Assembly: GCA_963666705.2 (NCBI GenBank)
Contig: CAXXKO010000025.1
Location: forward strand, 62,001-126,000
Direction: 5' to 3'
Origin: G963666705 sp963666705
GTDB lineage: Bacteria; Pseudomonadota; Alphaproteobacteria; CADEGL01
DNA length: 64,000 nt
Part shown: in pieces, positions 17,390 to 25,897 of the stretch
Layout of the letters: every line of letters begins with the position of its first letter
Position numbering within the stretch: the stretch's first letter is position 1
The notes under the pieces: generated by a model
What the model was told of the DNA's origin: nothing
Databases searched by the model: none
The model's input: the letters and a program-made list of their open reading frames with translations, nothing else
Translations under genes and position numbers: made by a program

Positions 17390-18573
17390 ATGGCCAGCGG
17401 GATCAAGTTCGATACAGCGATACCCAACTGCCGCGAGGGCGTGTTCTTCCCCGTCCCCTTCGCCGGGCCCGAGGAGATCCTGACGGCGGCGGTGCGGGCC
17501 GAGGCGCTGGGCTACCACGCGGTCTGGGCGATCGACTTCATCGTGCCGACGCCGGACTACCCGATACCGGACACGGCGCGGCCCGACTGGTACGAGCCCT
17601 TCGTCAGCCTCGCCGCCTGCGCCATGCGGACCGAACGCATCAAGCTCGGCGTGGGTGTGATCCTGGTGCCCTTCCGCGACCCGGTCATCATGGCCAAGCA
17701 GGTGGCGACCCTCGACCGCTTCCGCGGCGGCCGGCTGCTCCTCGGCGTCGGCCTGGGCGCTTACCGTCAGGAGTTCGAGGCCGTCATGCCGCGCATGGCG
17801 AAGGCGCACCGGGGCAAGATGTTCGACGAGTATCTCGAGGTCTTCCGTCTTCTGCTGGGCGAGGGCGCGGTCAGCTTCGAGGGCGAGTACGCCGCGGTGC
17901 GCGGCGTCGAGCTGTTTCCCAAGCCGGTGCAGTCCCCCGTGCCCCTCTATTTCCCCGGCAAGACGCCCACGACCTTCGCCCGGGTGGCCAGGTGGGGCGA
18001 CGGCCTCCTGGTGCCGCTCGCCATGGCCATGGACCGCATGGAGACCCTAGTACCCACTTTCATAATTCCGTGTGCCATACGACGGCGCCCCGAGGTTCCC
18101 GGCTAGGAACGTGGCGCGCCGTGATGCCGGGGCATCACAAGCGGCGCGCGACGACGTCCGGGGGCCTCGGGGCGCCGCCCACCGGGTCGCTTTTCCCGCC
18201 CCCTCGGGGCGTCGGGGACGCTGGACGATGCCGCGGCCGCGACGAGATCGATGTCGTCGCGGCCGTCGATCTGAGCGTCGCCGCCACCCAGGAGGCGGCG
18301 GTCGAGAGTTACCTCGCCAGCCGCGCCGGCCGCTATGCCCTCATGCGCCAGCCCGCCGAGAAGGCGTTGGCCGAGAATTGGGTGGGGACGCCGGACGCGA
18401 TACTGGGGAAGATCGACGCGGCGGTGGCCCAGGGCATCACCCACTTCCACCTCTCCAACATCGCCGCCGACAGCTTCGCTTCGACGATTCAGCAAATGGA
18501 GATGTTCGCCGAACAGGTCATGCCCCAGGTGCGTGGTTCGCCGGCCCCTCAGACTTCGGTCAGCTCGACGTAG
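17390..18573 (+). pseudogene. LLM-class flavin oxidoreductase interrupted by MITE-1
   Basis: This is a luciferase-like (F420- or FMN-dependent) oxidoreductase of the TIM-barrel type. The N-terminal 219 codons are intact (MASGIKFDTAIPNCREGVFF, LGVGVILVPFRDPVIMAKQVATLD, GRLLLGVGLGAYRQEF). At 18047 MITE-1 enters after METL, and translation stops at 18106. The C-terminal 110 codons resume after the element in another frame (DEIDVVAAVDLSVAATQEAAVESY to MEMFAEQVMPQV). The right end of the element and some coding sequence are lost, so simple excision cannot restore the gene. The C-terminal end overlaps a convergent GST gene by 25 bp. Confidence 0.88.
18047..18231. mobile_element. MITE-1 copy C, right end deleted
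   Basis: Starting at CTAG 18047, the left inverted end and interior match copy A up to CTGGACGATGC. The remaining third and right inverted end are missing. It lies within the LLM oxidoreductase gene. Confidence 0.85.
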
Positions 18574-19154
18574 CGCGGCTGGCCCTTCACGCGGGCGATC
18601 CAGGCGCGCACGTTGGGGTAGGGGTCGAGCGACACGTTTCCCAGCTCCGCCATGCTGCTGTACGCGTGGAGCGAGATGTCGGCGATCGAATAGTCGCCGC
18701 CGACGAAGAAGTCCCGCCCTTCGAGGTGCCGCTCCATGATCCCGAGCCCCTCGCGCCCCTTCGCCTGCACGACCGCGATCTCTTCGGCGTATTCCTCCGC
18801 CTGGCCGAGGATGTGGGCGTAATAGCGCGCGAGGCCCAGCCCCTCGCTGAGGTAGGGGTTCTCGAAGGCGAGCCAGCGGACCACCTCGGCGCGCTCGAAG
18901 GCGCCGTCCGGCAGGTAGGGCGTGCCCGACGCCAGGTAGAACATGATGGCGCCCGAATCGGCCAGCACCCGGCCGTCCTCGAGTGCGACCGCCGGCACCA
19001 GGCCCAAGGGGTTGATGGCCAGGTATTCGGGCTTTTTCACCGAGCCGTCGGTGCGGACGAGCTCGATCCGCCGGTAGGGAATCTCGAGCTGGGCGAGCAT
19101 GATCCGCACCTTCCAGCAGTTCCCCGAGGTGCGGTAGTCGTAGAGCTGCAGCAT
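18549..19154 (-). CDS. glutathione S-transferase family protein
   Basis: The 201-residue protein has a thioredoxin-like N-terminal domain (LQLYDYRTSGNCWKVRIMLAQL) with the active-site region SGNCWKV and the cis-Pro block NPLGLVPAVALEDGRVLADSGAIMFYLA. The C-terminal helical domain is near residues 90-195, ending FFVGGDYSIADISLHAYSSMAEL. Likely a cytosolic glutathione-dependent transferase or lyase; the substrate is unknown. It is one of three GSTs here. Its 3' end overlaps the broken LLM gene, converging on it. Confidence 0.9.
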   Translation of the reverse strand: MLQLYDYRTSGNCWKVRIMLAQLEIPYRRIELVRTDGSVKKPEYLAINPLGLVPAVALEDGRVLADSGAIMFYLASGTPYLPDGAFERAEVVRWLAFENPYLSEGLGLARYYAHILGQAEEYAEEIAVVQAKGREGLGIMERHLEGRDFFVGGDYSIADISLHAYSSMAELGNVSLDPYPNVRAWIARVKGQPRYVELTEV

Positions 19155-19221
19155 GACACCCTCCCCTGATCCGTTCGCCGCGCCATCTTGGCACGGTGGG
19201 GAACGTTGGGGCAGGGCGCTG

Positions 19222-20508
19222 TCACCCCCGCCGCTCGACCGCCCGCAGCCCCGTCACCAGCACGAGGCCGACGCCGCCGGCCGCGACCATGAGCCACCAG
19301 GTCTCGCCCCAGCCGCCATAGGCGGCCACGAGGGCGGCCATCAGGGGTGGGCCGAAGACGCCGCCCAGGTTCGAGCCCTGGACGGCGAAGCCGCTCGCCA
19401 TGGCCACCTGGCCCGGCGTGGGGGCGAGGGCGGCGGTTCCGGCGAGCACGCTCGCGGGCAAGAGCCCGCCGAAGACGCTGAAGACGAGGGCCAGCGGGAT
19501 TTTGGCCGTGGCACCTGTCAGGTCGGAGAACAGGCCCGCGGCGGCGACCGCTATGACTAGGTAGGCGATGCCCATCAACAGCCAGCGGGCCACACCCCGG
19601 TGCATGAGCCAGGCGGCCAAGAGGTTGCCGACCACGTTGGCCGCGACCACGAATGCCGAAAGGAAGGCGGCTGTCGCGATTGAATGGCCTTGCGCCTCGA
19701 TGAGGAAGGTGGGCAGCCAGGCAGTGATGGCGAACCATTGCAAGGTGTAGAGGGCGAAAGCGGCGCCGTAGAGCCAAGGCCCCGGTTGCTGGAGGACCGC
19801 GCGGGCACCGGGCCAGTCGAAGCCGCCGCCTCGGCGGGCGGTATGCGGCGGCAGGCGGCTTGGCCGCGTACCCGGGACAAGGGCCAGGAGGAAGATGGCG
19901 ATGACGACCGCGTTCGCCAGCCACAAGCCGCGCCAGCCGACCGCATCCAGCAGGGCCGGCGCGGCCAGCATGGACGCCGCCATCCCGGCCGGCATATAGG
20001 CGCCCCAGATGCCGAAGGCGAGGCCGAAATCGGTGGGCCTGGTGACGGTGGCGATGATCTTGGGCGCGGATACGGTCAGGCCGATGAAGGCGAGGCCTTC
20101 GACGACGCGCGACGCCAGGAGACCGCCGGCGCCGGGCGCCAGGCCACCCCACAGGCTGCCGAGGCCGAGGAGGGCGACGCTCGACAGCAGCGTAAGGCGC
20201 GCGCCCAGGCGGTCGGCCACCAGGCCGAGGGCGACGCCGAGGAGGGCGCCCATGGCGTTGAAGGTCGACGCCACCCAGCCGGCCGTCACCAGGTCGAGGC
20301 CAAGGTCCGCCCGCAGGATGGGCAGGGAGGGGGGCACCTTGCCGACCTGGAGCCCGGCCAGGATACCGGCCCCGAGCGCCAGGGCCACGATGTCCCAGCG
20401 CGTGCCGGCTTCGGCCGCGTCGCGCCCTTGCCTGGGCGGGGAAGCTGTGGAATGGGACACGGGCGGGGTCGTCCCGTCGGGTGGGCGTTGGGCGCGCAAT
20501 AGGCCCAT
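19222..20508 (-). CDS. MFS transporter, CynX/NimT-like
   Basis: The 428-residue inner-membrane protein has about 12 hydrophobic helices. The loop motif GLVADRLGARL after helix 2 matches the MFS signature. The helix sequences (WVASTFNAMGALLGVALG, FGIWGAYMPAGMAASM) resemble the cyanate/nitroimidazole group. The long hydrophilic N-terminus suggests that GTG 20460 may be the real start. It lies just downstream of nothing on its strand and is divergent from an acyl-CoA dehydrogenase. The substrate is unknown. Confidence 0.88.
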   Translation of the reverse strand: MGLLRAQRPPDGTTPPVSHSTASPPRQGRDAAEAGTRWDIVALALGAGILAGLQVGKVPPSLPILRADLGLDLVTAGWVASTFNAMGALLGVALGLVADRLGARLTLLSSVALLGLGSLWGGLAPGAGGLLASRVVEGLAFIGLTVSAPKIIATVTRPTDFGLAFGIWGAYMPAGMAASMLAAPALLDAVGWRGLWLANAVVIAIFLLALVPGTRPSRLPPHTARRGGGFDWPGARAVLQQPGPWLYGAAFALYTLQWFAITAWLPTFLIEAQGHSIATAAFLSAFVVAANVVGNLLAAWLMHRGVARWLLMGIAYLVIAVAAAGLFSDLTGATAKIPLALVFSVFGGLLPASVLAGTAALAPTPGQVAMASGFAVQGSNLGGVFGPPLMAALVAAYGGWGETWWLMVAAGGVGLVLVTGLRAVERRG

Positions 20509-20582
20509 CCGGATCGGGATTTGACAAGCCCTCCCGGCTGGGCTCCCCTACCCGCCCCCGTCCCCCATCGAGGCCGCGGACC

Positions 20583-21758
20583 ATGCCCGACCGGACGTTT
20601 CTCGACTGGCCTTTTCTCGACGACGCGCACCGCGCCCTTGCGGCCGAGCTAGAGCCCTGGGCGGCGCGGGAGATTCCGGCCATCCTCGGCGACGAAGAAG
20701 GCGACCTCGACGCCACCTGCCGCCGGCTCGTCGCGCGCCTGGGCGAGGCGGGCTGGCTCGGCTACAGCGTGCCGGCAGCCCACGGCGGGCGCACCGAGGC
20801 GCTCGACGTGCGCTCGCTCTGCATCCTGCGCGAGACCCTGGCCCGCCATTCGGGCCTCGCGGATTTCTCTTTCGCCATGCAAGGCCTGGGGAGCTGCCCC
20901 ATCAGCCTCTTCGGCACGTCCGAGCAGTGCGCCCGTACCCTCCCCGCCGTGCGCGAGGGCCGCGCCATCGCCGCCTTCGCCCTCTCCGAGCCCGAGGCCG
21001 GCTCGGACGTGGCCGCCATGGCCACGACGGCGCGCGCCGACGGCAACGGCTACGTCATCGACGGCACCAAGACCTGGATATCGAACGGCGGCATCGCCGA
21101 TTTCTACGTCGTCTTCGCCCGCACGGGCGAAGCGCCCGGGGCGCGGGGGCTGAGCGCCTTCCTCGTCGACGCGGGCACGCCGGGCCTGGAGATCGCCGAG
21201 CGCATCGAGGTCACCGCCCCCCACCCCATGGCCACCCTCAGCTTCGAAGGTTGCCGCGTGAAGGCGGACAGCATGCTGGGTGCCGCGGGCGGTGGCTTCA
21301 AGGTCGCCATGGCGACCCTCGACATCTTCCGCTCGACCGTGGGCGCGGCGGCGCTCGGCTTCGCCCGCCGGGCGCTCGACGAGGCGGCGGCGCGGGCGCG
21401 CGACCGGCGGATCTTCGGCGGCGCCCTCGCGGACCTGCAAATCACCCAGGCCAAGCTCGCCGACATGGCCGTCGACGTAGATGCGAGCGCGCTGCTGGTC
21501 TACCGCGCGGCCTGGACCCGCGATTGCGTGGCCGACCGCGTGACGCGCGAGGCGTCGATGGCGAAGCTCTATGCCACCGAGGCGGCCCAGCGTGTGGTCG
21601 ATTCCGCGGTGCAGATCTTCGGCGGCCAGGGTGTGGTCGCGGGCTCGGTCCCCGAGCGGCTCTACCGCGAAGTCCGCGCCTTGCGCATCTACGAGGGCGC
21701 GACCGAGGTCCAGAAGGTGGTCATCGCGCGCCAGCTCCTCGCCACCTACGGCGCTTGA
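20583..21758 (+). CDS. acyl-CoA dehydrogenase family protein (1)
   Basis: A 391-residue FAD flavoprotein oxidises an acyl-CoA to the enoyl-CoA. FAD/substrate motifs are AFALSEPEAGSDVAAM and GTKTWISNGGIADFYVV; the C-terminal helical domain contains FGGQGVVAGSVPERLYREVRALRIYEGATEVQ, where Glu in YEG is the expected catalytic base. ATG 20583 gives the usual N-terminus; the frame is open upstream without family sequence. The divergent MFS gene begins 74 bp away. Its 3' end overlaps the convergent nnrS-like gene by 13 bp. Confidence 0.93.
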   Translation: MPDRTFLDWPFLDDAHRALAAELEPWAAREIPAILGDEEGDLDATCRRLVARLGEAGWLGYSVPAAHGGRTEALDVRSLCILRETLARHSGLADFSFAMQGLGSCPISLFGTSEQCARTLPAVREGRAIAAFALSEPEAGSDVAAMATTARADGNGYVIDGTKTWISNGGIADFYVVFARTGEAPGARGLSAFLVDAGTPGLEIAERIEVTAPHPMATLSFEGCRVKADSMLGAAGGGFKVAMATLDIFRSTVGAAALGFARRALDEAAARARDRRIFGGALADLQITQAKLADMAVDVDASALLVYRAAWTRDCVADRVTREASMAKLYATEAAQRVVDSAVQIFGGQGVVAGSVPERLYREVRALRIYEGATEVQKVVIARQLLATYGA

Positions 21759-22942
21759 TCGGCCCTGGCCGCGACCAGCATCGGCGCGAAGACGAACGCG
21801 AACAGGGTAAAGGCGAGCGCCCACAGGACACCCGAGCCCAGGAGACCGTGGAGATAGCCCTCCCCCGGCAGGAAGGGGCTTGCAAGCCGGAGGACGGCCG
21901 CGGCCGAGACCAGCAGATAGGCAACGACGATCGCCCTCGGCGCGGCGAGCGGCCGGCCGGTATGGCCGAGGGCCGCCCGCGACATGACGGCCAGGGTCAT
22001 GGTGCCGATGGCGCCGATGGTGAGGCCGTGGACGGCGTCGGAATCGGCCGCCAGGTCCGTGACCAGGGCGAGGCCGCGCCAAGCCAGCCCCACGACCAGC
22101 CAGCCATAGCCCAGATGCAGCACCCAGAGGATCGGGTCGCCCAGCGTGTGCCGCGTGCCCCAGCCGGCGAGCCGGGCGGCGTGGAGGGCGGCGGCGGCGA
22201 GCGCCACCCATCCCACGACCGCGGCGGGCGCGGCCAGGTCGGCGAGGATCAGGAGCGCGATGGCCGCGAGGGCGAGCGCGTCGAGCTTCGCATGGCGGCG
22301 CACGGCGCCTTCGATGCCGCGCGCCTGGAGCGCGCTCGCCGTGAAGGCCGGCGTCACCCGGCCCCCGATCATGGCGATCAGCAGGACGAGGCCATCGGCC
22401 AGGAGGTAGATGCCGGCGGTGGCGAAGTCGCCCATGGTGCCCACCGCCTCCAAATGGATGAGCAGGTCGGCCGCGAACAGGAGGCCGAGGATGGGCAGGA
22501 AGACGAGGTTACGGCGCGAAGCGGCGCGCAGCGCGGGCAACACCGTGAGTGCCAATGCCGGCAGAAAGGCGAGGTCGACGAAGGCGGCGACGAGCGGCAC
22601 GCTCCCACCGAGCCAGGCGAAGAGGCGCCCGGCGAGCCAGAGCAGGGCGAGGGCGCCGAGGGCCGCGCCGGTCACGGGGCCCCGGTCGCTCCAGCTCGGC
22701 GCCGCCGTCAGCAGGAATCCGGCGAGCACCGCGAAGCGCTAGCCCGCCAGCATCTCGTGGGCGTGCCACACGGGCGGCGCCGGCGTCCACGGCAGCGCGA
22801 TGCCGCCGCCGACGGCCGCCAGCCAACCGAGCATGCCGAGCGCCGCATAGATCCCGGCGCCGAGGAAGAACGGGCGGAACCCATGGGAGAGCAAGGCGGG
22901 GCCGCGGCCCGGCACGGGGCTGGGGGGAGTATCCTGGGCCAT
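21746..22942 (-). pseudogene. NnrS-family membrane protein with an in-frame TAG
   Basis: NnrS proteins are polytopic haem- and copper-containing inner-membrane proteins linked to nitric-oxide stress. The frame starts at ATG 22942 (MAQDTPPSPVPGRG) with LLSHGFRPFFLGAGIY and the family hallmark WHAHEML. It then meets TAG at 22739-22741, directly after HEMLAG, and continues in the same frame with RFAVLAGFLLTAAPSW and ten further helices. The family normally has Tyr or Phe there (HEMLFGY-like), so a single TAC to TAG change is the simplest cause. No frameshift is present. It could be a null allele, a strain variant or a sequencing error. Confidence 0.85.
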
Positions 22943-23244
22943 GGCGCTCGCCTCTCCTGATGGGCAGCGGAGAATCCATCGCCGCCCCGGCGCGGTCAAC
23001 CGGGACCCGTTCCCAACGGGGGGCGCCGTGACCCGCGGCCGGCACCGGTCGTTCCGCCATCGATTTTGCTTGTCAAAATAAGAACGAATACCCAGATACT
23101 TGATACGACAGCGCCGCCGCAAAAATGTCAAGGATCGGCCCCGATTTTATTAAGCCTTTGATATAACGGTATTTAATTACCGGCCACCTTGACATTCCTT
23201 GACATTTTCACGGGTTTCCGGCCTCTCCATGCCGCGCCGCCGCC
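22943..23244 (-). promoter_or_regulatory. AT-rich intergenic region with three TTGACATT repeats, upstream of nnrS-like gene
   Basis: CCTTGACATT occurs twice in tandem at 23187-23206. An inverted copy AAAATGTCAAGGA at 23122-23134 pairs exactly with TCCTTGACATTTT at 23196-23208. The DNA between is unusually AT-rich for this genome. The inverted copy read on the minus strand gives a TTGACA -35-like box facing nnrS. This could be a regulator site or promoter; no known NsrR or NnrR box is clear. No gene lies in the interval. Confidence 0.4.
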
Positions 23245-24429
23245 TCACCCCTCGCCATCGAGGAAGCGGCGCGCGCTCTCCAGCATCACCGCCGCGCCCA
23301 CGGGGATCGCCGTCTCGTCGATGGCGAACGCCGGGTGGTGCAGGGGGTGGGTCATGGCCTCGGCCTCGTTGCGCACGCCCAGGCGGAACATGGTGACGGG
23401 CGCGGCCTCGACGTAGAAGGCGAAGTCCTCGCTGCCCATGGAAGGGCGCGCGATCTCGTGCACCCGGCCCGGGCCCACCACATGGCCGGCCGCGCCGCGC
23501 ACCAGCGCCGTGAGGGCGGGGTCGTTCATCAGCACCGGCTCGCCCTCGATGGTGTCGAGGGTGGCGGTGGCCCCGTGGGCGGCGGCCACATGGCGCGCCA
23601 CCTCCCCGATCATGCGCACCACATCGCGGCGCACGCCCTCGTCGAGCACGCGCAGGGTGCCTTCGAGCACCGCCCGGTCGGCGATCACGTTCTTGGCCGT
23701 CCCCGCCTGGAACCGGCCGATGGTCACCACCACCGGCTCCAGCGGGTCGACCCGGCGGCTGGGGATCTTCTGCAACTCCTGCACGATGGCGGCCCCGGCC
23801 GCGATGGCGTCCACGCCCCGGTGCGGCTTGGCCGCGTGGCTCGCCACGCCCGCGACCGTAATCGTGAATTCCTGCCCGCCCGCCAGCAGCGCGCCCGCGC
23901 GCACGCCGATATCGCCGGCCGGGATGTCGGGGTCGACGTGGAGGGCCAGGATCCCCTCGGCGCCATCGAGCACGCCCGATGCGACCACCGCCCGCCCGCC
24001 CAGCGGCTCGGCCTCCTCCGCCGGCTGGAAGACGCAGCGCACGGTGCCGGCGAAGGCGCCGCGCGATTCGTGGAGCGCCAAGGTGGTGCCGAGCAGGATG
24101 GCCGTGTGCGCATCGTGCCCGCAGGCGTGCATGATGCCCGGGTTCTCCGACGCGAAGGGCAGATCGCGGGCCTCCTGGATGGGCAGGGCGTCCATGTCGG
24201 CACGCAGCGCCAATGTGCGCCCCGGCCCGCGGCCATGAATCGTCGCGACGAGGCCGGTGCCGGCGACCGCCTCGACCGCCTCGATACCGGCCGCCGCGAG
24301 CGCGCGCCGCACCAGGGCCTGGGTGTCGTGCTCGGTGTTGGCAAGCTCGGGGTTGCGGTGAATGGCCCGGCGCCATTCGATCACCTGGCGGGCAAGCGCC
24401 TCGCCCAGGCCGGAGGTGGGCTGGCCCAT
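23245..24429 (-). CDS. M20-family amidohydrolase
   Basis: The 394-residue zinc/manganese-type hydrolase is related to hippurate and N-acyl-amino-acid hydrolases. Metal-site motifs are MHACGHDAHTAILLG, FQPAEEAEPLGGRAV, ALHVDPDIPAG and PLHHPAFAIDE. The dimerisation (lid) domain is near residues 180-290. ATG 24429 begins one base after the stop of the upstream racemase gene, so the two are translationally close. It would release an amino acid from an N-acyl or amide conjugate. It is last in a five-gene minus-strand operon. Confidence 0.92.
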   Translation of the reverse strand: MGQPTSGLGEALARQVIEWRRAIHRNPELANTEHDTQALVRRALAAAGIEAVEAVAGTGLVATIHGRGPGRTLALRADMDALPIQEARDLPFASENPGIMHACGHDAHTAILLGTTLALHESRGAFAGTVRCVFQPAEEAEPLGGRAVVASGVLDGAEGILALHVDPDIPAGDIGVRAGALLAGGQEFTITVAGVASHAAKPHRGVDAIAAGAAIVQELQKIPSRRVDPLEPVVVTIGRFQAGTAKNVIADRAVLEGTLRVLDEGVRRDVVRMIGEVARHVAAAHGATATLDTIEGEPVLMNDPALTALVRGAAGHVVGPGRVHEIARPSMGSEDFAFYVEAAPVTMFRLGVRNEAEAMTHPLHHPAFAIDETAIPVGAAVMLESARRFLDGEG

Positions 24430-24430
24430 C

Positions 24431-25147
24431 CTATTGCGCCGCCACCCGCGCCGCCCCACTGGGCTCGGCCGCCGCGCCCATGACTGTGTTGGCGAGAGTC
24501 GTATAGTCGTAGACGGGCAGGCCCGTGAGGGCGCGGACGTCCGGGGCGACGATGGGGAAGACGGTGCATTCGAAGAGAATGGCGCGCACTTGCGGATGGG
24601 TGGCAATGACCCTCTCCGCCACCGCGCCGATGTCGCGGAACAGCATCTCGTGGGTGGGCTCGGGCTGCGGCTTGACCAGCTCGACCCAGGATTCCGTGCC
24701 GTCGATGCCGTCGATGACCACCCGCGCTTCGTCGCGCGGCCAGCCGGCGGCGGCGCAATGGGCGGCCGAAAGGCGGCTGGCATCGTAGGTGAGGACCGCG
24801 AGCCTGGCGTCCACCGGCAGGGTGGCGAGGATCATGGGGACGAGCAGCAGGGTCGACGCCGCGACGGGGATCGAGACGGCCGCCGCCATGTCGACTTGGA
24901 ACAGGCTCGTGAAGCCGCATGTGGTGACCACGGCGGCGCAGCCCGCCGCCTCCATCTCCCGCGCGCACTGGACGTAGGCGGCGCCCACGGAGCGGTCGCC
25001 CCTGGTCACGTTCTCGCCCCACGCCCCCGGCACGCCCCGCAGGATCACCGGGTAGCCATAGCTCTCTTCCTCGGTGCAGGAACCGGGCAGCGGGATGCGC
25101 CCGTTCTCGAGCCTGAGTACGCCGAGCGGCGCGCTACTATTCACCAT
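24431..25147 (-). CDS. Asp/Glu racemase superfamily protein (operon copy B)
   Basis: The 238-residue protein has two-domain racemase architecture with putative catalytic cysteines in VVTTCGFTSLFQ and AILFECTVFPIVA. It lies 11 bp downstream of a paralogue of equal length. ATG 25147 follows GGAGGAGA. The relatives racemise or isomerise amino acids and related acids. Together the pair might handle two enantiomers or two steps, but this is inference. Confidence 0.87.
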   Translation of the reverse strand: MVNSSAPLGVLRLENGRIPLPGSCTEEESYGYPVILRGVPGAWGENVTRGDRSVGAAYVQCAREMEAAGCAAVVTTCGFTSLFQVDMAAAVSIPVAASTLLLVPMILATLPVDARLAVLTYDASRLSAAHCAAAGWPRDEARVVIDGIDGTESWVELVKPQPEPTHEMLFRDIGAVAERVIATHPQVRAILFECTVFPIVAPDVRALTGLPVYDYTTLANTVMGAAAEPSGAARVAAQ

Positions 25148-25158
25148 CTTCTCCTCCC

Positions 25159-25875
25159 TCATTCGGCCGCGGCGGCAATGCGCGGACCGCGCGCCGGGGC
25201 CGAGGCGACGACCATATTGGCCATGGTCAGGAAATCCACCACCGGCAGGCCGAACGCCCGCCGCACCGCGTCGGCGGCGAGGGGGAAGGCCGAGCATTCG
25301 AGCACCAGGCTCGCGATCTCCGGATGGCGCCCGATGAGCCCGCCGAGGGCCGCGATCACGTCGCGCTCCACCATCTCCCGGGTGAGCTTGGTATCGGGGT
25401 CGGCCATGCGGTGCCAGGCCTCGGAGCCCTCGATGCCCACCACCTCGACCGGCAGCTTGTCGCGCGACCAGCCGGCGCCGTTGTAATGGACCTCGCCCAG
25501 CACGCTGGCGTCGTAGGTCGCCATGCCGAGCTTCGCCCCCGGCGGCAGCAGGCGCGCGGCGAACGGCACCAGCAATAGGCTCGACATGGCGACGGGCACG
25601 GAGACGGCGGCGGCCACGTCCTTCTGGAAGCGGGCGGTGAAGCCGCAGTTGCTGACGATCGCCGCCACCCCCTCGGCCTCGAGCCGGCGGGCGCATTCGA
25701 TATAGGAGGCGCACACCGCCCCGCCGGCACCGACCACGTTCGAGGTCCAGGCCCCCGGCACCTGGAGGAAGCGCACGGGTGCCGCATAGCTGTCCGGGTG
25801 GCCCATGGAGCCGGGGATATCCACCGGCGTGTTCATGAGCTGGAGCACGCCGAGGATGGGCCTCTCGTCCGACAT
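25159..25875 (-). CDS. Asp/Glu racemase superfamily protein (operon copy A)
   Basis: The 238-residue paralogue has the corresponding cysteines in IVSNCGFTARFQ and LVLECSAFPLAA. Both copies share the opening block GVL.L.N...P.PGS and GYP/SYAAPV, which implies the same fold and closely related ligands. It lies 22 bp after the M24 gene in the same transcription direction. Confidence 0.87.
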   Translation of the reverse strand: MSDERPILGVLQLMNTPVDIPGSMGHPDSYAAPVRFLQVPGAWTSNVVGAGGAVCASYIECARRLEAEGVAAIVSNCGFTARFQKDVAAAVSVPVAMSSLLLVPFAARLLPPGAKLGMATYDASVLGEVHYNGAGWSRDKLPVEVVGIEGSEAWHRMADPDTKLTREMVERDVIAALGGLIGRHPEIASLVLECSAFPLAADAVRRAFGLPVVDFLTMANMVVASAPARGPRIAAAAE

Positions 25876-25897
25876 GGCTGATCTCCTCTCTACCCGC

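Noticed and set aside
22739..22741. TAG read as an amino acid (recoding) in nnrS and the PIN gene
   Set aside because: TAG ends many intact genes here (for example at 12785-12787, 13621-13623 and 15308-15310), so a general reassignment is unlikely.
24431..25147. Complete ectoine catabolic operon
   Set aside because: M24, racemase/EutA-like and hydrolase types are present, but no eutB/eutC-type or ectoine-uptake genes are seen, so the name would overreach.
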